Assembly: GCA_020744225.1 (NCBI GenBank)
Contig: JAGMWG010000020.1
Coordinates: 1,035,433 to 1,099,432, forward strand
Length of the DNA: 64,000 nucleotides
DNA from: Paraphoma chrysanthemicola
Taxonomy: Eukaryota; Ascomycota; Dothideomycetes; Pleosporales; Phaeosphaeriaceae
Reading direction: 5' to 3'
Position numbers and translations under genes: made by a program. The first letter of the stretch is position 1. Each line of letters opens with the position of its first letter. The notes under the pieces were generated by a model. It saw only the letters and a list, made by a program, of their open reading frames with translations. It had not been told where the DNA came from and made no database searches. This document shows positions 44,758 to 57,726 of the stretch, one piece after another.

Positions 44758-46634
44758 TTAATGCTCGCAAAAGCTAAAATTCCAATCCGCCATCGCTTGG
44801 TCCACTTTCTGGTCCAGCTTGCCGCGCTCCGCCATGAGCTCTTCGCGAATCTTCTTGGCTTCTTCTAGTCCAATCGGAAAGTTATCTACGCCTTCGCCAA
44901 TCATGTCGATCAACTCTGTGGGCAGATCGCTTACTTTGCTTTCACCAGACTTCACTTCTCGTAACCACCAGTCGCGTTGTTGCGGAGGCACGTTTGCCGT
45001 CGAGATGACTGGTAAAGAGGGCGCGACAAGGAACAGGGCAAGAATCTTGCGGTGGCCGGGTTTTGTACGGTCTTGTAGCTTGAAGCTACCGACGCGATGC
45101 TGGAAGCCGTTCGGAAATACGATTAGTCGGTCTTCGCGTGTGAGCACCGAGCCAAGCTCTTGCACGTTGGCCTCGTCGTTCTCAACACCGAAGATCTTGC
45201 GTATACCGGTATAGTCACTCTGCTCATATTTAAGCTCTGTACTAAAACTGTCTGCCTCGACCTTGGTGCGGAAGGCGAGACGCGAATCCGTGAGATTTTC
45301 GTTGTCGTAGTAGTAAATGGCAGTCGAGACGATATGTTCATTCAATTGTCCTTCGATGTGCCACGAGCCGCCTTCATAATCGGGTTTCTCCGGGGTGAGA
45401 TGAATATTGGCCAGCTTCACGATGACTTGAATCGTCTTCTCTCCGTCGCCAATGAACATAGACCTCTTTTCGATATCCTCGGTCGTGATGCTTAGTGTCT
45501 CAAATGGTTCCGGTTCCGGGAGAGTGTAGATGCGTGAGTTGTCCACCATCTCGTAGTATTCATCCTCGTCGCCTTCATAATCTTCGGGCATCTCTTCATC
45601 TACACCATCGGGTAGCTCATACTCAACGCAGCTGCAGCCATTGCGCTGCGCTGTGCGCAAGTCGCCGGAATGATGACTTTGATATACAATGTTCCAGAAT
45701 GGGATTGCCTGTGAGATGATCTTCTCAATGACACCGTAAAGTGGCTTGTGATCCACTGGGTGCAAGTTGTTGATGTATGACTGTATTTTCGCGTCTCGGC
45801 CATTGGTGACCTTTACATTGCAAGGAAGCCACTGGAAGCGAGTGGACCACAACGATGTCGGCGCAGACTGGGGACTTAAGGCTAACGGGACGGGTGCGAT
45901 TTCACCTTTGGCGATGCTCGCAAGACAATCTGAGATCCCAATGGTGTGATCAGGAAGAACACGGGTGCGTCCGTACACAAGTGGGAACAAGGACGGATGC
46001 ACCAAATCCAGAACTTTCTCATCGGACCCGGGGTGCCAGTCTCGTTGGTGATCCGGTACAGCTTCAAGCGGTCCAATTGCGCGCCGCAGCTCATTCTTCA
46101 ACTCGATGGAGATGGCGGTATCGGACTTGAGAACACAGGAAGTAGCATCAAGGACAGCGATGATACCGGTCTTCTCGTAAACATCAGCCTTCGCGCGGAG
46201 CTCGGCGATACACTGCGTTGCGTGTCAGACCTGACTTTACGATGCTTGTACACTACCCACAAACTCGAACATTCTATCGCTCATGCCGCCGTACATGAAT
46301 CCGATTTTCTCCCAGTCAACATCTTGGGCCTCTTGCTTCCATTTGGCGAGGATCTGCTCATCATGTACTTTGCGGAACCAATCCGGCTTGTCGGTAATCT
46401 CGTTGATGAAGAAAAGCATGCATCGCTCGCGAATGGTAAGGACGTCGTGTTGCCACCCTTCTACCGCAGAGAGATCCAGAATGTCGTCGCAACTATCCTC
46501 AACGTTCCATGAATCGTGCGGGAGGCCAAATCCGGGCAGCTGGCAGTTGATCAGCATTAAGTGGGGGTGCGGGGCCAAAGAGGACCAACCTTGATGCGCT
46601 GCGCATCTGCTGCAGTCCCAGCCTGTGTCGCCAT
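44758..46634 (-). CDS. DUF4246 family protein (592 aa, 3 exons)
   Basis: Fungal DUF4246 protein. Best model: exons 46590-46634, 46261-46539 and 44758-46212. Intron 1 (50 nt) joins a short N-terminus (MATQAGTAADAQRIK) to LPGFGLPHD; the alternative start at 46671 reads through this intron and adds unlikely sequence. Intron 2 (48 nt, GTGGGT donor) joins MFEF to CIAELRAKADVY, the conserved junction; a closer GTACAA donor would give a 39-nt intron. Core segments include LPCNVKVTNGRDAKIQSYIN, HPVDHKPLYGVIEKIIS, the WHIEGQLNEHIVSTAIYYYD block with its HxE-like pair, VFPNGFQHRVGSF and KPGHRKILALFLV. The WH.EG...H pattern and later GHRKIL resemble a 2-oxoglutarate/Fe(II) oxygenase-like fold, but I treat this as a hint. 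Cytosolic or nuclear; function unknown. Confidence 0.88.
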
Positions 46635-47467
46635 GATTAGGTGAATTCGTACGGATAGTGAATGAGCGCATTGGGACCGCTTTATGTGCCTTCGCGAGGG
46701 CTGCTTGTGGCGGAAATTGCGGTGACTGCCTGAAGGCTAGCGACTCGGCGCAGGCACCAACACGCCCCGACGCGACCGACCACGAGCTCCGACGCGTCGC
46801 AGCCTAACGACGGCGACGGGCCGCAGGCAGAGTACCTCACAGGAATAGTGATCGCCGGATACACGGTGATGGGGATCACGACGCGAGGTCTAACACGAAA
46901 TCACGTGCGCACACGACAGCACGTCGGCGAGGCGACCCTCAGACCGTTCGGGCTCTCTACTACCACCGGTGGCCATGCTGCACTTCTTAGTACGACGGGT
47001 CTCTTGCTGGTTGGCCCCGAGCACCGTTTGGTAAAGCGACTTGAGGGCTGGATGTGGTTCTTCTTTCAGCTGGAACGCAGTGCTGTGAGTAGCAACGCGC
47101 TTTGTTCGGGTCAAAGTTCGCCAACAGGTTCAGGTTCAGGTTCCGTTCTGTGCCGCTTTGAGTTGTCGCATGATGCGACGTGGTGCGCTTCCGTTTTGGT
47201 GTGACGGACTCTAGGACGTTCCCAAGACATCACAGAAATTGTTGTGTGACAGTAGGTACTTAGAAGGTAGGACGTACTTTGCGATCTAGAAAAAGTATTG
47301 ACAATTTTTTTGCTCCAAGTGCTAGAGTGTAGTGTGTTGTGACTATAGAGGTATGGATTAGAGATCGTCGTTGTATCCATCCAGTCATAGGAGATCAAAA
47401 ATAAAATCTTAAAATGCGGTAGAACGTATCCCTTTTCACACTTCGTGGCGAAGATAGCGCTGATACA
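46635..47467. other. intergenic region, no gene seen
   Basis: 833 bp between the DUF4246 start and the P450 stop codon, both minus strand. A plus-strand ORF of 118 codons here has no family feature. Confidence 0.5.
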
Positions 47468-49212
47468 TTAAGCCGAGACAGGCTTAACCTTGACTAATAA
47501 AGGCATCTTCTCCCATAGCGTGAAGATCCGCTGGTTCTGTAACCATTCTTGACTTTGGGGCCGCAACTCGAGATCAAAGTTGTACACTACTTTAGCGAGA
47601 AGGAGGCGCATTTCGTGATATGCCATGCTGTATGTCCGTTAGTACGCCACTCAATCTCACGACTACAGGAAGCGATGTTAGCACGTACTTCTTCCCAAGG
47701 CAGTCTCTGGAACCGACCGAGAAAGGTTGAACCACAGCTCTCTCGTCGTTCGCGTAGCGCGGGTCGCCGGTCCAACGCTCGGGAACGAAATCTAATGGAT
47801 CTCGGAAGAAAGTAGGGGAAGTGTACGTAGGCAATTGATGTGCCGCCACAAAGACCTATTACGTGTTTGTCAGATAATCGTCCTTGTGGCGTAGAGGAGT
47901 TTGAGTTTTGCTTACATTTGGAGGAACATAATGTCCGCATATTGTGCTTCCATCTGCAGGCGTCTTGTGTGGCGGACCCCCTGGAACTGGTGGATATCTC
48001 CTCAATGCTTCCTTGATACAAGCATTGAGGTACGGCAGGCCTGCAATAGCTTCCATAGTAATGTTGTACGAGGAGGAGAAAGTGCCACGAATCTCGTCCA
48101 CGAGCTTCTCCATTGACTTAGGATGTGTCAGCAACAGGAAGGTCAGACCACTCAAAAGAGTCGCTGTTGTCTCTGTGCCTGCCACCATAAAGATACTAGC
48201 ATTGGAGTTCATCTCATCTCTAGTCAACCCGGCCTTGCCTTTCTCTTGTTCTTGCAGGATCAAGTCCCAAAGATCTACACCTTCTGATACTCGCCCCTTC
48301 TCCAGTCGCTTTGTGACCCGCTTAACACTGTAGTTCGAATGCTCATGCTGCAATTTCGACACCTTCTTATGCAGCAATGCGCGGAACAAGCACCCCACCA
48401 GTGGATAGTAGTCGTAGATCAGGCCAAGCTGCACGCCTCGCTTGATGTTGTCAAAAATGATACTTACCCAAGGGTCATACTCTGCGCTATCTAACATGTG
48501 CAGCGGTTCGCCGAAGGTTAAGTCGCCCTAGAAAGTTGTTGGTACAAACTCAGTACATATCTCGTATGAAGGGCATAATTATTAAGCTTACCATGACGTC
48601 GAAGGTCGTGAAGTTGTACATGCGAACCATGTCGAACGTGGCGCCGTCTTTACCACTCTGCTGCAGACTCGTCACAAGCTTTTCTGCATACCGCATGAAC
48701 AGCGGCGACTGCTGTGTTAGCGCGCGATCGGAGAATGCAGGCGAAAAGATCTTGCGCGCTCGTGCATGTTCAGCGGGGCCCTGGATGGAGATGAGTGAAG
48801 GAACTCCATTAACCTGTGTACTCTGATAACGAGGCCAGAACTTAGGCGGTGCAGAGCCTTTACCCTCCTTCGATCCATGTCCGTAGATATCTCGCCATGC
48901 CTGTGGGTGGAGGAAACTGAGTTCATCAGGCGAGATGCGAACGACTTCCCCATATTTCTCATGAAGGCGGGCAACGTATTGTGTAATTTGGCCAGTGGCA
49001 ACTGCGATTATGTATGGAAGGCGTGTAAAGGCGGAAAATCGAGGCCCAGGGAAGTGACTGAGCTTGTGAAAGTATAACCGGTGGACGCCCTTGAGGAGCC
49101 AATGAACGATGAGCTGGAGCAGCGTCAGACCTGGTTATGTATTAAGAACCGGAAGACTTACGATCAGGAGGCTCAGAGCAAGCACTCGATAGAATGTAAG
49201 GTTACCGAACAT
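47468..49212 (-). CDS. cytochrome P450 monooxygenase (503 aa, 5 exons)
   Basis: Complete microsomal P450. Exons 49162-49212, 48592-49113, 47916-48527, 47689-47855 and 47468-47627, with introns of 48, 64, 60 and 61 nt; every phase closes. The N-terminal anchor (FYRVLALSLLILIVHWLL) precedes the Pro-rich hinge FPGPRFSAFTRLPY. The I-helix oxygen-binding motif is AGTETTA, the K-helix ExxR is KEALR, PERW follows, and the heme loop is FSVGSRDCLGKK with the Cys ligand present. The C-terminal AYHEMRLLLAKVVYNFDLEL is the usual L-helix and last strands. The layout resembles fungal P450s of the isotrichodermin C-15 hydroxylase-like group. No backbone synthase lies within the window, so a secondary-metabolite cluster is not supported. 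Confidence 0.93.
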
Positions 49213-50690
49213 GGTGAATGATCTTGGGTCTAACCCAGTCAATGTTGGGAACGTACTCGCGGTAATCTGGTAGAGAGTGACTTGTTGCATGAAGGACACA
49301 GACGAGGATTTTAAGTATTTTCTCTTCTCTCGCAGATTACCGTTCATCCGATCCTCCGATCATCCGCTTATGAGCTGTGAATGGATACAGGAGGCATCTC
49401 TTGTTGAGATTCGGCATCCAGGACGCTTTCGTGGATGATCATCATTGCGCCACGGCCATAACCTTGGCAGAGCGACATCGAATGCCCTTGATATTTTGTC
49501 TACGCTGGGGTGTTTACGCTGAAGATAATGGGTAGGCCATATGCAAGATTTTTAGTCCTTGCTCGTCTCTTCATGCCGCTAGAGTAAGTGATAGGTGACG
49601 TCTCATAGGCGATGGTTGTGGCTCCGAAGATACTTGTGCTGACAAAAGTCGTAGGCTCCAAAGTCTTTTGTTACCCGAGTAGGTGTTGCAACGGAGCTAC
49701 TGCGGTACCAGGCACGGGGTTTTCAGGTGGGTTCCAGCCAGCAGGGAGTGTGTGAGGCCGCATTAAATTGCCCTACAGACTTAATTACATCAAAACTTCT
49801 ATCAACGCACTTGTATCGCGCACAAGTTTATCACACTACCCTATATTCCTTCACGTTACTTGCGATGAGTCCTTCATCTACGCTGATCAATCTATCAGCT
49901 CCTGCCACAGCGTCTGCTCTGTCTCTGTCACGGTGTCTAGCGCCATCTTGTAGAAGCGGCTGGTTATCAGTCAGCCGTGCAGGTAGAAGACGTTGTTCTT
50001 ATTTGTTTGGACAGTGCGCATCAACTGAATTCAGCGGCGACATGCTTGCAGTACTCCAAAATATAAGTCATCTCTCTCATCAAGCTGTTTGGGTTGCCTA
50101 GTGGGATCAATCCTCGACGGGGTTTGATTGCATGTTACATTGAAAGTAGAAGGTCGGCAGCCGAAGCAGCTTGTGCGGGAGTAATTGAGCTACAGCCATC
50201 ACTCTAACACAATCCCATGCCACCATGCACTGCGACTATAATGACGAGTGCGGTTCCCACTACAATTGTGAGTACATCTTCGCTCTCGGTTTCGCATAAT
50301 CCTCATACTGTAGTACTGCCTAGTAGCGATGATCTTGCGCAGCATGCACGCCATACCGGTCCGATAGAGGACCACGGAGGATCAAGACACACCCTCCGAG
50401 AGGGCAGTGACCCTGGCATGACAATCAACCCGTATCTAGCACTTCCTTATTGGACCATTTCGCGCGCCAGTTTTTCTGTGCTTTTCCGAAGTCTCCTTCC
50501 ACGGGTATAGCGTCGTGATCAACCGGCGACATACCCGTCGTCTACTAGCAAGTGAAATACCCTGTGCTTAGCCAGCTGCCACGTTTGCTTGTTTCCTAAG
50601 ACCGTTAGATCTTGATGCACGCCGTATGCGCTGAAGGAATGATGTATATCACCCTAGACAGGGATTTCAGCCATTTCTCAAGAGTCAAGA
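49213..50690. other. gene-poor region
   Basis: About 1.5 kb upstream of the P450 gene. Short ORFs (up to about 124 codons) have no domain features and overlap on both strands. No supported gene. Confidence 0.45.
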
Positions 50691-51020
50691 CCTTACGTCG
50701 TGGAATAAGATTAAGCGCTACTTGTAGAGTAGCGTAGTATAGCATTAGTTTGAGGCTATATCGAATAAGAATCTACATATCACGGATGTGGATTAAGACA
50801 TAGAAGACATAGACTAATTAACCTGTAGCTCTACTTTACAGGCGCCTAGTTATTGCCTAGTCCCTAGTAATACTAGGTTGACGAAGTCTGTCTCGGAAGT
50901 AGATCTATCTGATAGTGACCAAGATCCGTCGTGGGAGTCTCTAGCTTCGTTTCAGCGAAGCAAGCGGAAGCATGATAAAGACATATTCTAACCGAGACGA
51001 AGCTACCATTCAGACGTATA
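50691..51020. repeat. AT-rich remnant of a subtelomeric repeat
   Basis: A stretch rich in TAG, TAA and TA dinucleotides ends at 50988-51017 with CTAACCGAGACGAAGCTACC, closely matching the element at 55184 (CCTAACCGAGACGACGCGAC). The texture is that of mutated repetitive DNA and differs from its flanks. It suggests an old subtelomeric insertion about 13 kb from the telomere. Confidence 0.45.
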
Positions 51021-52483
51021 AGGTGTGGTCTGAGATCGATTCAATCTTGGCACGGTTGACTTGTCTGTTAGCATCTCTGCATGCAACCACAACGTCTCCG
51101 ACCATTCCGCGTTTACCTATCCACATACTATTTCTTTGCTGTTTACTGTCCTCTTCACTACCTTTCACAGTAATCATTGCACTTACTCCTATATCTCCCT
51201 CCTTCACATACTGTTCAACGCTCGTTATCACCCTGATTACCTGCAATGGCACCTGATCGCCCTCGTCATTGTCTGCTCCATTGGTAGAAAACATCGCCCA
51301 GCTCCTGAAATTTCCCACAGATCATCGGCTTCTTGCGGTCCGAACGATTTCATTTCCGTTGGTAGCGGTTTTTGGAGTAGCCGATATATTATAAACGGTC
51401 CCCAGAATAATTCCAAGGATAAATAGGAGCCTCATCATATCCCTTCTCTGCGTGCGACAGCAAGACCCAGGCACTACAGGTAACGGGCATGAGATGTTAT
51501 GCAGAACTCGAAGTTCGAGGGAGGAGAGTTCAATGGATCATTACTCCTGGCAGAGCGATTCTGTGCAAAATGCCGCGAGCAGTGTCACGCGACTTGAGTG
51601 TAGCGAGCTGATGTCGTATGCCGAAGGTTTGGGTCCAGACTCATGAGTATGTTCGGAGCTGAAGCTGGGATAGTCAGCCGCCAACGGTCTTGGGCCAATC
51701 ACACCTTGTAATGTCAGAGAATGGCTGCTCTGCGCATGCTAGATTGATACTCCTTGCAGCTCGATGCGGTAGGCGGCTTAAATGCGGCGCAGGCGTCATC
51801 CACTTTCGCGCATGCAAACACGACACCCGCACGCCAAGTTCGTGGCCTAACGTTGAAGGTACAAGATAAACGAAAAGCCAAGCGCAAGGCAATCTTAGCA
51901 GCCTCGAATTGAGCCACCGAAGCGCCGTCCCCCACCACGATTCGAACATGCTCGACCCTATCACAGGACCCTACTACTACTAGACTAATATTCCCCGGGA
52001 CTCTGTTCAAAGTATCAAAAAGTGTCCGTTCCGACTTACTGAGGATCGCCCCGGCAGTGAGCCACCCCGCGTGATGAGCCACCCCAACTACACAGCAACC
52101 AGACTTCAACACCGATAACTCCACCAATTTAGGCGTAATGAAGGTTGCGCTTGCAGCTAATAAGTCGCTAGAGCCTAGAGAAGAGTCTGATTATTGCGAT
52201 GCTGGCCAGAGACTTTGCGTTGACAGTGGCCATACGGATTAGGTGAGGTTAGCCGAAAGCGTCTTTTCATTCAGCTCTTGGCAATTAAGGTAGGCCGGAA
52301 GTGTCTTTTCCGCTCAGCTCTTGCAAGGAAATACCATCATGACCACACCACAGCTCGTATTAGTACGCCACCTACTCTGGTACGGGACGTTTTAGCTCAG
52401 AGCACAATTGAGTTCTCAAATAGAGGACCACTTCATCCTATCCTATACTTGCCACTAACACCATCTCACCTCACACCTTGACA
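51021..52483. other. gene-poor region
   Basis: About 1.5 kb without a supported gene. A two-unit direct repeat with the pattern GAA/GAAG..GTCTTTTC..CAGCTCTTG lies at about 52252-52325, just upstream of the next gene. Confidence 0.45.
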
Positions 52484-54922
52484 ATGGTGCCAGGGTGGGA
52501 CTGCGACTCCATCTATTGCGGGTTTTGGAGTGATCAAAGTAAGTGCATAACGCGTCGACAGAACCCTACTGACACAGTCTGATAGGTAGTCACCCTGTGT
52601 TTCGCGGGACCTTAACACTACCTAGTCAATGGGCTCTTATTCTCGTCGGTTTTTTCACCCTATTCATCACGATCATTGGCGGTTACCTGTGGGACACGAT
52701 CGCATTTGTCATCCACCAAGTCAATTCTTCAAGCAAACCACAGCTTAGTTCGTACCATCAGCTGCAACTCATCCTCCGCAACACCGATAATAACGCCTCT
52801 TTCATCAGCCACCTCAGCAAGATAGCATGGGCACACCGCCAAGGCGGGTCCAAGATCTATTTCAAGAGCGTAGCCTTGTTTTTATTTGCAAGTCTGTACG
52901 CTCTCGCCTTTGCGCTGGGAGGTGGCTTCTCGAGCACAATTATCGCCGCTCGGGATCCAAATGTTCTCACCATTGACCGGAACTGCGGCTGGCTCCAAGA
53001 ACCTACCTATCTGAATCCACAAGAACCCACGATCGACAACATCTACTCGATTTCCGCAGCACAATTCTACGAATACATCAATGTAGTGACCGTTATGGTG
53101 CGTAACGCATTCCGCAAAAGTGCTAGTCACTCGCGGTCTTGCTACGGCGGCTTGGGAGAGAACTCCGCGGTTTGCAACAACTTCGTGCAGCCAACGTTGC
53201 CCTACACTATCAATCGAAATGTAACATGCCCCTTCAATGAGAAAGCATGCAATGGCACCGCCATATCCCTTGATACGGGTCGGCTGCGCTCCGATGTTCA
53301 TCTGGGAGTCAACACACGTCCGGAAGATGCGCTTTCCGTGAGAATGGTTCTCACATGCGTACCTCTGGCTGGGGAGAAATACACGACTGGCTGGCAGCCG
53401 ATCGCGCCAGAGATGGCCTTTGGATGGGGTCTACCATTCGACACGAAAATAAAGTCCTACGCGTTTGGTCCGAGTATGCTTAGCTTTGGGGGGCATGTTG
53501 GCGGCTCTAATTATACGGCTAGTATGGATGAAGTTCACTGGGTGCAAGGTGTGCAGCCTTACAGTCTTCAGTCAGTCTATACCCTCCTCTTGCTCTTGTC
53601 ATCCGATGCCCTTGCCTCACACCGTTTTAGCTGCTATCTGCATACCTCCCCGCTCATATAGCCGTCATGTCGCTGACTTGGCTTCTTTCCAACTTGAACT
53701 CTAGAGAATCACACTAACACACCATAGGATCAGCAATGCAATCCTCGACCTACCTCCGAACCCTACCTGGAAGCAGTTCGCACCAATCGATGACTTATTG
53801 AACACAACAGCAGACACTACTATTATTGGACTGACAAACAGGAACATGTTTGGCGCCTCAGTATCGGATCCTTGGTTTCGTGCAGACAATTGCACTGTCA
53901 TCGAAGGGGGATTATATCCCGTTGTTTGCGAAGCGCCGAATCCGCTGTCCTTCCTTGGCTGTCAACAGCAATATCAGTTCTGCAAAGCAGGTTCAGCCGA
54001 TTCTTCTGCGACACCAGATTCAGCGAACAAAGGTTCTCATTCTTGTACTCCACTTACTGGCCTCTACAGGCTCTTTCCAGATCTGTTGCTCGCCAAGGGA
54101 CCTCAATGGAACGGCACTAAACTTAGTGACCTCAATCCTACCCAGGAGGCCCTCTACTACTTTTTAGCAAAGACAATGGCAAGCAGCCAGCTCCATTGGC
54201 AGCTCGGCTTCATAGGCCACGAGAACCTGATCGCGCAAGATGCGCTTTGGGATGGTGGGTTTGGTTTCGAAACTTCTGCAGACCTGCCTTCAAATCAATG
54301 GGAAACCGAAGTCATGAATTGGATGAATGTTACTCTCGCGAGCACACAACGTGGTACTGTGGCATACAGTCGCCCCAGTCAGTACGATGTCAGCAGCACC
54401 AACTCAAGCTTGCAGTACATCGAACAACCTCAGGACCCAGAACTGCGGAACCTTTGCGGCAGAATCAAGATGCGGAGTGCCCATCATAATTCTTTCTCGG
54501 TCTTCGGCATGGCAGCTACTATCTCGTTTGGCCTTATGTGCATTCTCTGCAGCTATGTCATCCGGCCGTTGTTCACTTGGACTCAACAACGCACAGGCCA
54601 CGGCATCTACAAGGGTCAAGAATGGACAGACTCATCCGCATTCCATTTGCAACGCAAAGCAGCTGAAGGCAAAGGTATCGGGCCTTGGAAAGACAAAGTA
54701 GGCGATGTGCCGACCTTGGTGGAACCGGAGTTGCGGTTCAGCTTGGCCGATAGACGACAATATGGCAATGTCGAGGTAAATTCGGACTTCGTTAGCAACA
54801 ACGGGCATGGAGTTCAATATCAACCTCTGAACAAGCGCTTAAGCCCTCAACAAGAAGAAATTGAGTCGCAAGGCTTTTTTGAGCTAAGGAATTTAGGAGG
54901 AAGAACTGCGTACAGTTCGTGA
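52484..54922 (+). CDS. large multi-pass membrane protein of unknown function (744 aa, 3 exons)
   Basis: Exons 52484-52538, 52586-53570 and 53728-54922; introns of 47 and 157 nt, both with clear donors (GTAAGT, GTCAGT) and the second with CACTAAC. Three strong hydrophobic helices are visible: WALILVGFFTLFITIIGGYLW near residue 40, VALFLFASLYALAFALGGGF near 110, and MAATISFGLMCILCSYVI near 600. Between the second and third lies a long Cys- and Asn-X-Ser/Thr-rich segment, probably extracellular and glycosylated. The C-terminal 120 residues are polar and cytosolic. Similar architectures are frequent among uncharacterised fungal surface proteins. I cannot assign a function. It is the last gene that looks intact before the telomere. 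Confidence 0.75.
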
Positions 54923-55183
54923 GTCCTACATAGTAGCAAACTAGCTTGTCAGCGTTCTAATTACAGACTAATTGTAATATAATATTATTCTATAGCGTTG
55001 AAAGGTTGTAGCAATCTTTGCATTTTCTCAACTACTATATTACACAATGAGTATAGCTTCGAGACTACTATTGTCCTCAGGCCAAAATTGCCTATTCATC
55101 ATATTATCTACAAGAGCAGCACCAACAACCTGAAATTCACGTTCTTCCCCTTTTGACTCCTTTACCCTTGCAACCATTAGGAT

Positions 55184-56530
55184 CCTAACCGAGACGACGC
55201 GACTATTCAGGCCTGTCATGTGCCGAAATTAGCTAGCGCCACTATCACGCTAAGCGAAAGCAGACAAAACAGCACGCGAATAGCTATATGCAAAAGGTTC
55301 GTTAATAATAGTAAGATCGCTTTAATCTGTATAAGAAAGTTGTTTACGTTAGTCATAATAGTAGAGTTATTGCTTTATGCATTAGAATAACTATATAGTT
55401 GTAGCTAGGTTAGTTTCGTTATGTTTATAAGAGTTAGTAAAGTTCTACTGCAAACGCAGATTATGCAGCTTATTATAATAGTTACATTTTAGCAGAGTAA
55501 TAACAGAACTTATATTTAGAAAAGAGGCAGTAGCAGCTTTATTTAAAGACAGCACTTACCTAGCGTAGACTATACACTTAACACATTACTATACAAGAGT
55601 ATTAACTATAGAGAAATATAGAAGGTTACTTTAAAGCACAGCTAGTAACAGAGATTACTACTTGTTTGCAGAACTTGTTAAGGCAACAGAAGATACGTAG
55701 TAAAGTAAGTACTCTTACTGTAGATAATATAGAAAAGTACTTCTACTATCTACACAAGTATATAGTGCTTATCTATCTAGAACACGCAATAAGCGTATAG
55801 AATCTTAACTTACATCTTTGCAACTACTACGCTGTACTAGCCAAAGAGCAGAAAGTAATTATTAAGTAGTATAGTTAGGCTACAATTAAGCAAGCTAATT
55901 AGGTACACTTACTATTACTAATAGAGCAGCTAATTAAAGAGCTTAGAAAGCTACTAAGTAGATATTAATGCACTAATATAGACTGTAATTATATCTCTAT
56001 TAATAAAGTCGTCTTCTAGACATACTATAAGAAGAAGTACAAGCTGTAATAAGTAGGTAATATAAGTAAGCTCTACATAGAAGTTAAGGTGTAGAGCTTC
56101 TTCTACACTAGCAGTCTACAGTAATACTTTATAGTTAATAAGGCTAATAGTAATAACAAGCTATCTACTACTATTAATGTGTAAGATAAGGTAGATAAGC
56201 TACTTACTAGCTAAAGTAAGACAAAACAGCTAGAGAAAGAAAAGGCGTAGGTTATGAATGCAGAGGCAGCAAAGACAGACAGAACTAGCTAGTTTAAATA
56301 GACTAAGTAGCTAGAGCATCTTACAAAGCAGAACTAAATACATCTTACGTATTAGATTTAACTACCTAACGCAAATAAGGCAAAGCTAAAGTAGGCTACT
56401 AAGCTAATAGAGCTGCTTATTAAGAGAAGTATTAAGAGCTTATTAACACTTACACATAAGACAAGATAATAGCTAAAGAGTATAAAGTAACACAAAATTA
56501 ATTAGTAGCTAATTACTTAACTACAAAACC
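55184..56530 (+). pseudogene. telomere-linked helicase N-terminal (DUF3505-like) remnant A
   Basis: AT-rich DNA that has no long ORF, yet one frame, read through TAG stops, follows the N-terminal module of the helicase pseudogene downstream: a segment matching VCKQHYTGVVNLNRHL (here YLEHAISV.NLNLHL), a zinc-finger-like CTNIDCNYISINK, then SFFYTSSLQ.YFIVN and LIELLIKRSIKSLLTLTHKT. The stops sit where copy C has Gln, Trp or Arg. It begins near CCTAACCGAGACGACGCGAC and ends near CCTAACCAAGACAACGCGAC. It is more divergent than remnant B and probably an older duplication. Confidence 0.55.
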
Positions 56531-56555
56531 TAACCAAGACAACGCGACCATTTAG

Positions 56556-57726
56556 GCCTAACCAATATAAGGCGGGGTTTTAGGCCTAATATTTGCCAAA
56601 TCTCGCTTAACGTTAGGAGTTTTTACTTTTTGCAAGAAAGTTCTAAGGCCTAAAACTCATCTCATCAACCCTCCAAAACTTAGCAACTTTCAATTATTTT
56701 CTATTATTTTTTAGTACAAACTCATCTTTAAAATACTAACACTATCAATCCCTAGAGCTGCAGCATACAGAGCTTATGTTCTGTAGTAGAAATTACTACT
56801 GCACGTACAGGCACATTAGCAATAGAGAACCCCGTCTAGAACAGCTAAGCAGCTGTTACGCAGAACAAGCAGCAGAACAATAACAGTGCACGTTGCGCAG
56901 ACAGCTAACAATAGCCCTAGAAAATTACTAGACAGAATTGCGATACTGTTTTCTACTTTCTTAAAGAGTTTAGCATACTTATGTGTAAACAGTATTATAC
57001 AGGAGTTGTTAATCTTAATAGACACTTACGAGAACAGCATAGAACCTCTATTACGCAGCGACAACAAGTGCTAGAGTACTTTACGCAATTTTCTGTTGTT
57101 AATCTAGGTACAGTTAGACTGCTAGAGCAGCCTACAGCGCTCATTCCTAAACTTAGAGCGCCGTTAAGTAGTATACAGTGCAGAGCATGCAGCTACATTA
57201 TAGTTAACATAGGCAAGATAAAGACACACTGCAGAGAATTGCACTAGCTTTCTTAGACAGGTAAAAAAAGCGCATTGTATTCATCTGTAAAAGTTCAGAC
57301 AGTTTTTAGTAGTAGAAGATTACAGAAATATTTTATTATTAAAGTAAGTGTTTAGAATAATAGAGAAAATAAAGAAGAATTATATCTTAACGAGGTTGCT
57401 TTACAACAACTACACAATTTCGAAAAAGTGCGAAAAGAGATTAAAGACGACATACAAGTAATAGAAGAGGCTGTTAAGACTAACAAAACTAGCTAGTTCA
57501 AGAGAATAAGGTAGTTACTATTTCTAAAAGGCCGTAATCTCGCTCATCTAGACTATACAGCCTACTTGCCCGACCACAACGAAGTAAAGCTACAGCTAGC
57601 TACTAAACTAACAGAAAAATTAATTAAACAGAGCGTTAAGAGGCTAGCAACGCTTCTGTGAGAAATACGGCAGTAGCTTCGTAGTGCAAAGCAGGCAGAG
57701 GCTAATTAACAGCTGTTAGCGCGAAT
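56556..57726 (+). pseudogene. telomere-linked helicase N-terminal (DUF3505-like) remnant B
   Basis: About 1.17 kb that repeats the first part of the 57727-62460 element, including its non-coding leader (ATATAAGGCGGGGTTTTAGG against ATATGAGGCAGGGTTTTAGG). It keeps one 88-codon ORF with YYTGVVNLNRHLREQH and the finger CRACSYIIVNIGKIKTHC. Differences from copy C are mostly G/C to A/T, with several Gln or Trp codons turned into stops. The copy breaks off inside the codons for QNP, just where copy C begins with AACCCTAACTAATATG. Confidence 0.65.

Noticed and set aside
46261..46671. DUF4246 start at 46671 without the first intron
   Set aside because: It reads through a plausible 50-nt intron and inserts Cys/His-rich sequence before LPGFGLP not expected for the family; kept only as an alternative.
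46848..47204. 118-codon plus-strand ORF between DUF4246 and P450 genes
   Set aside because: No motif, no splice context, overlaps ORFs on the other strand.
47468..49212. Secondary-metabolite cluster around the P450
   Set aside because: No polyketide synthase, peptide synthetase, terpene synthase or tailoring set is present nearby.
50217..50510. 97-codon Ser/Thr-rich ORF
   Set aside because: No signal peptide or domain, in a gene-poor mutated stretch; likely chance.
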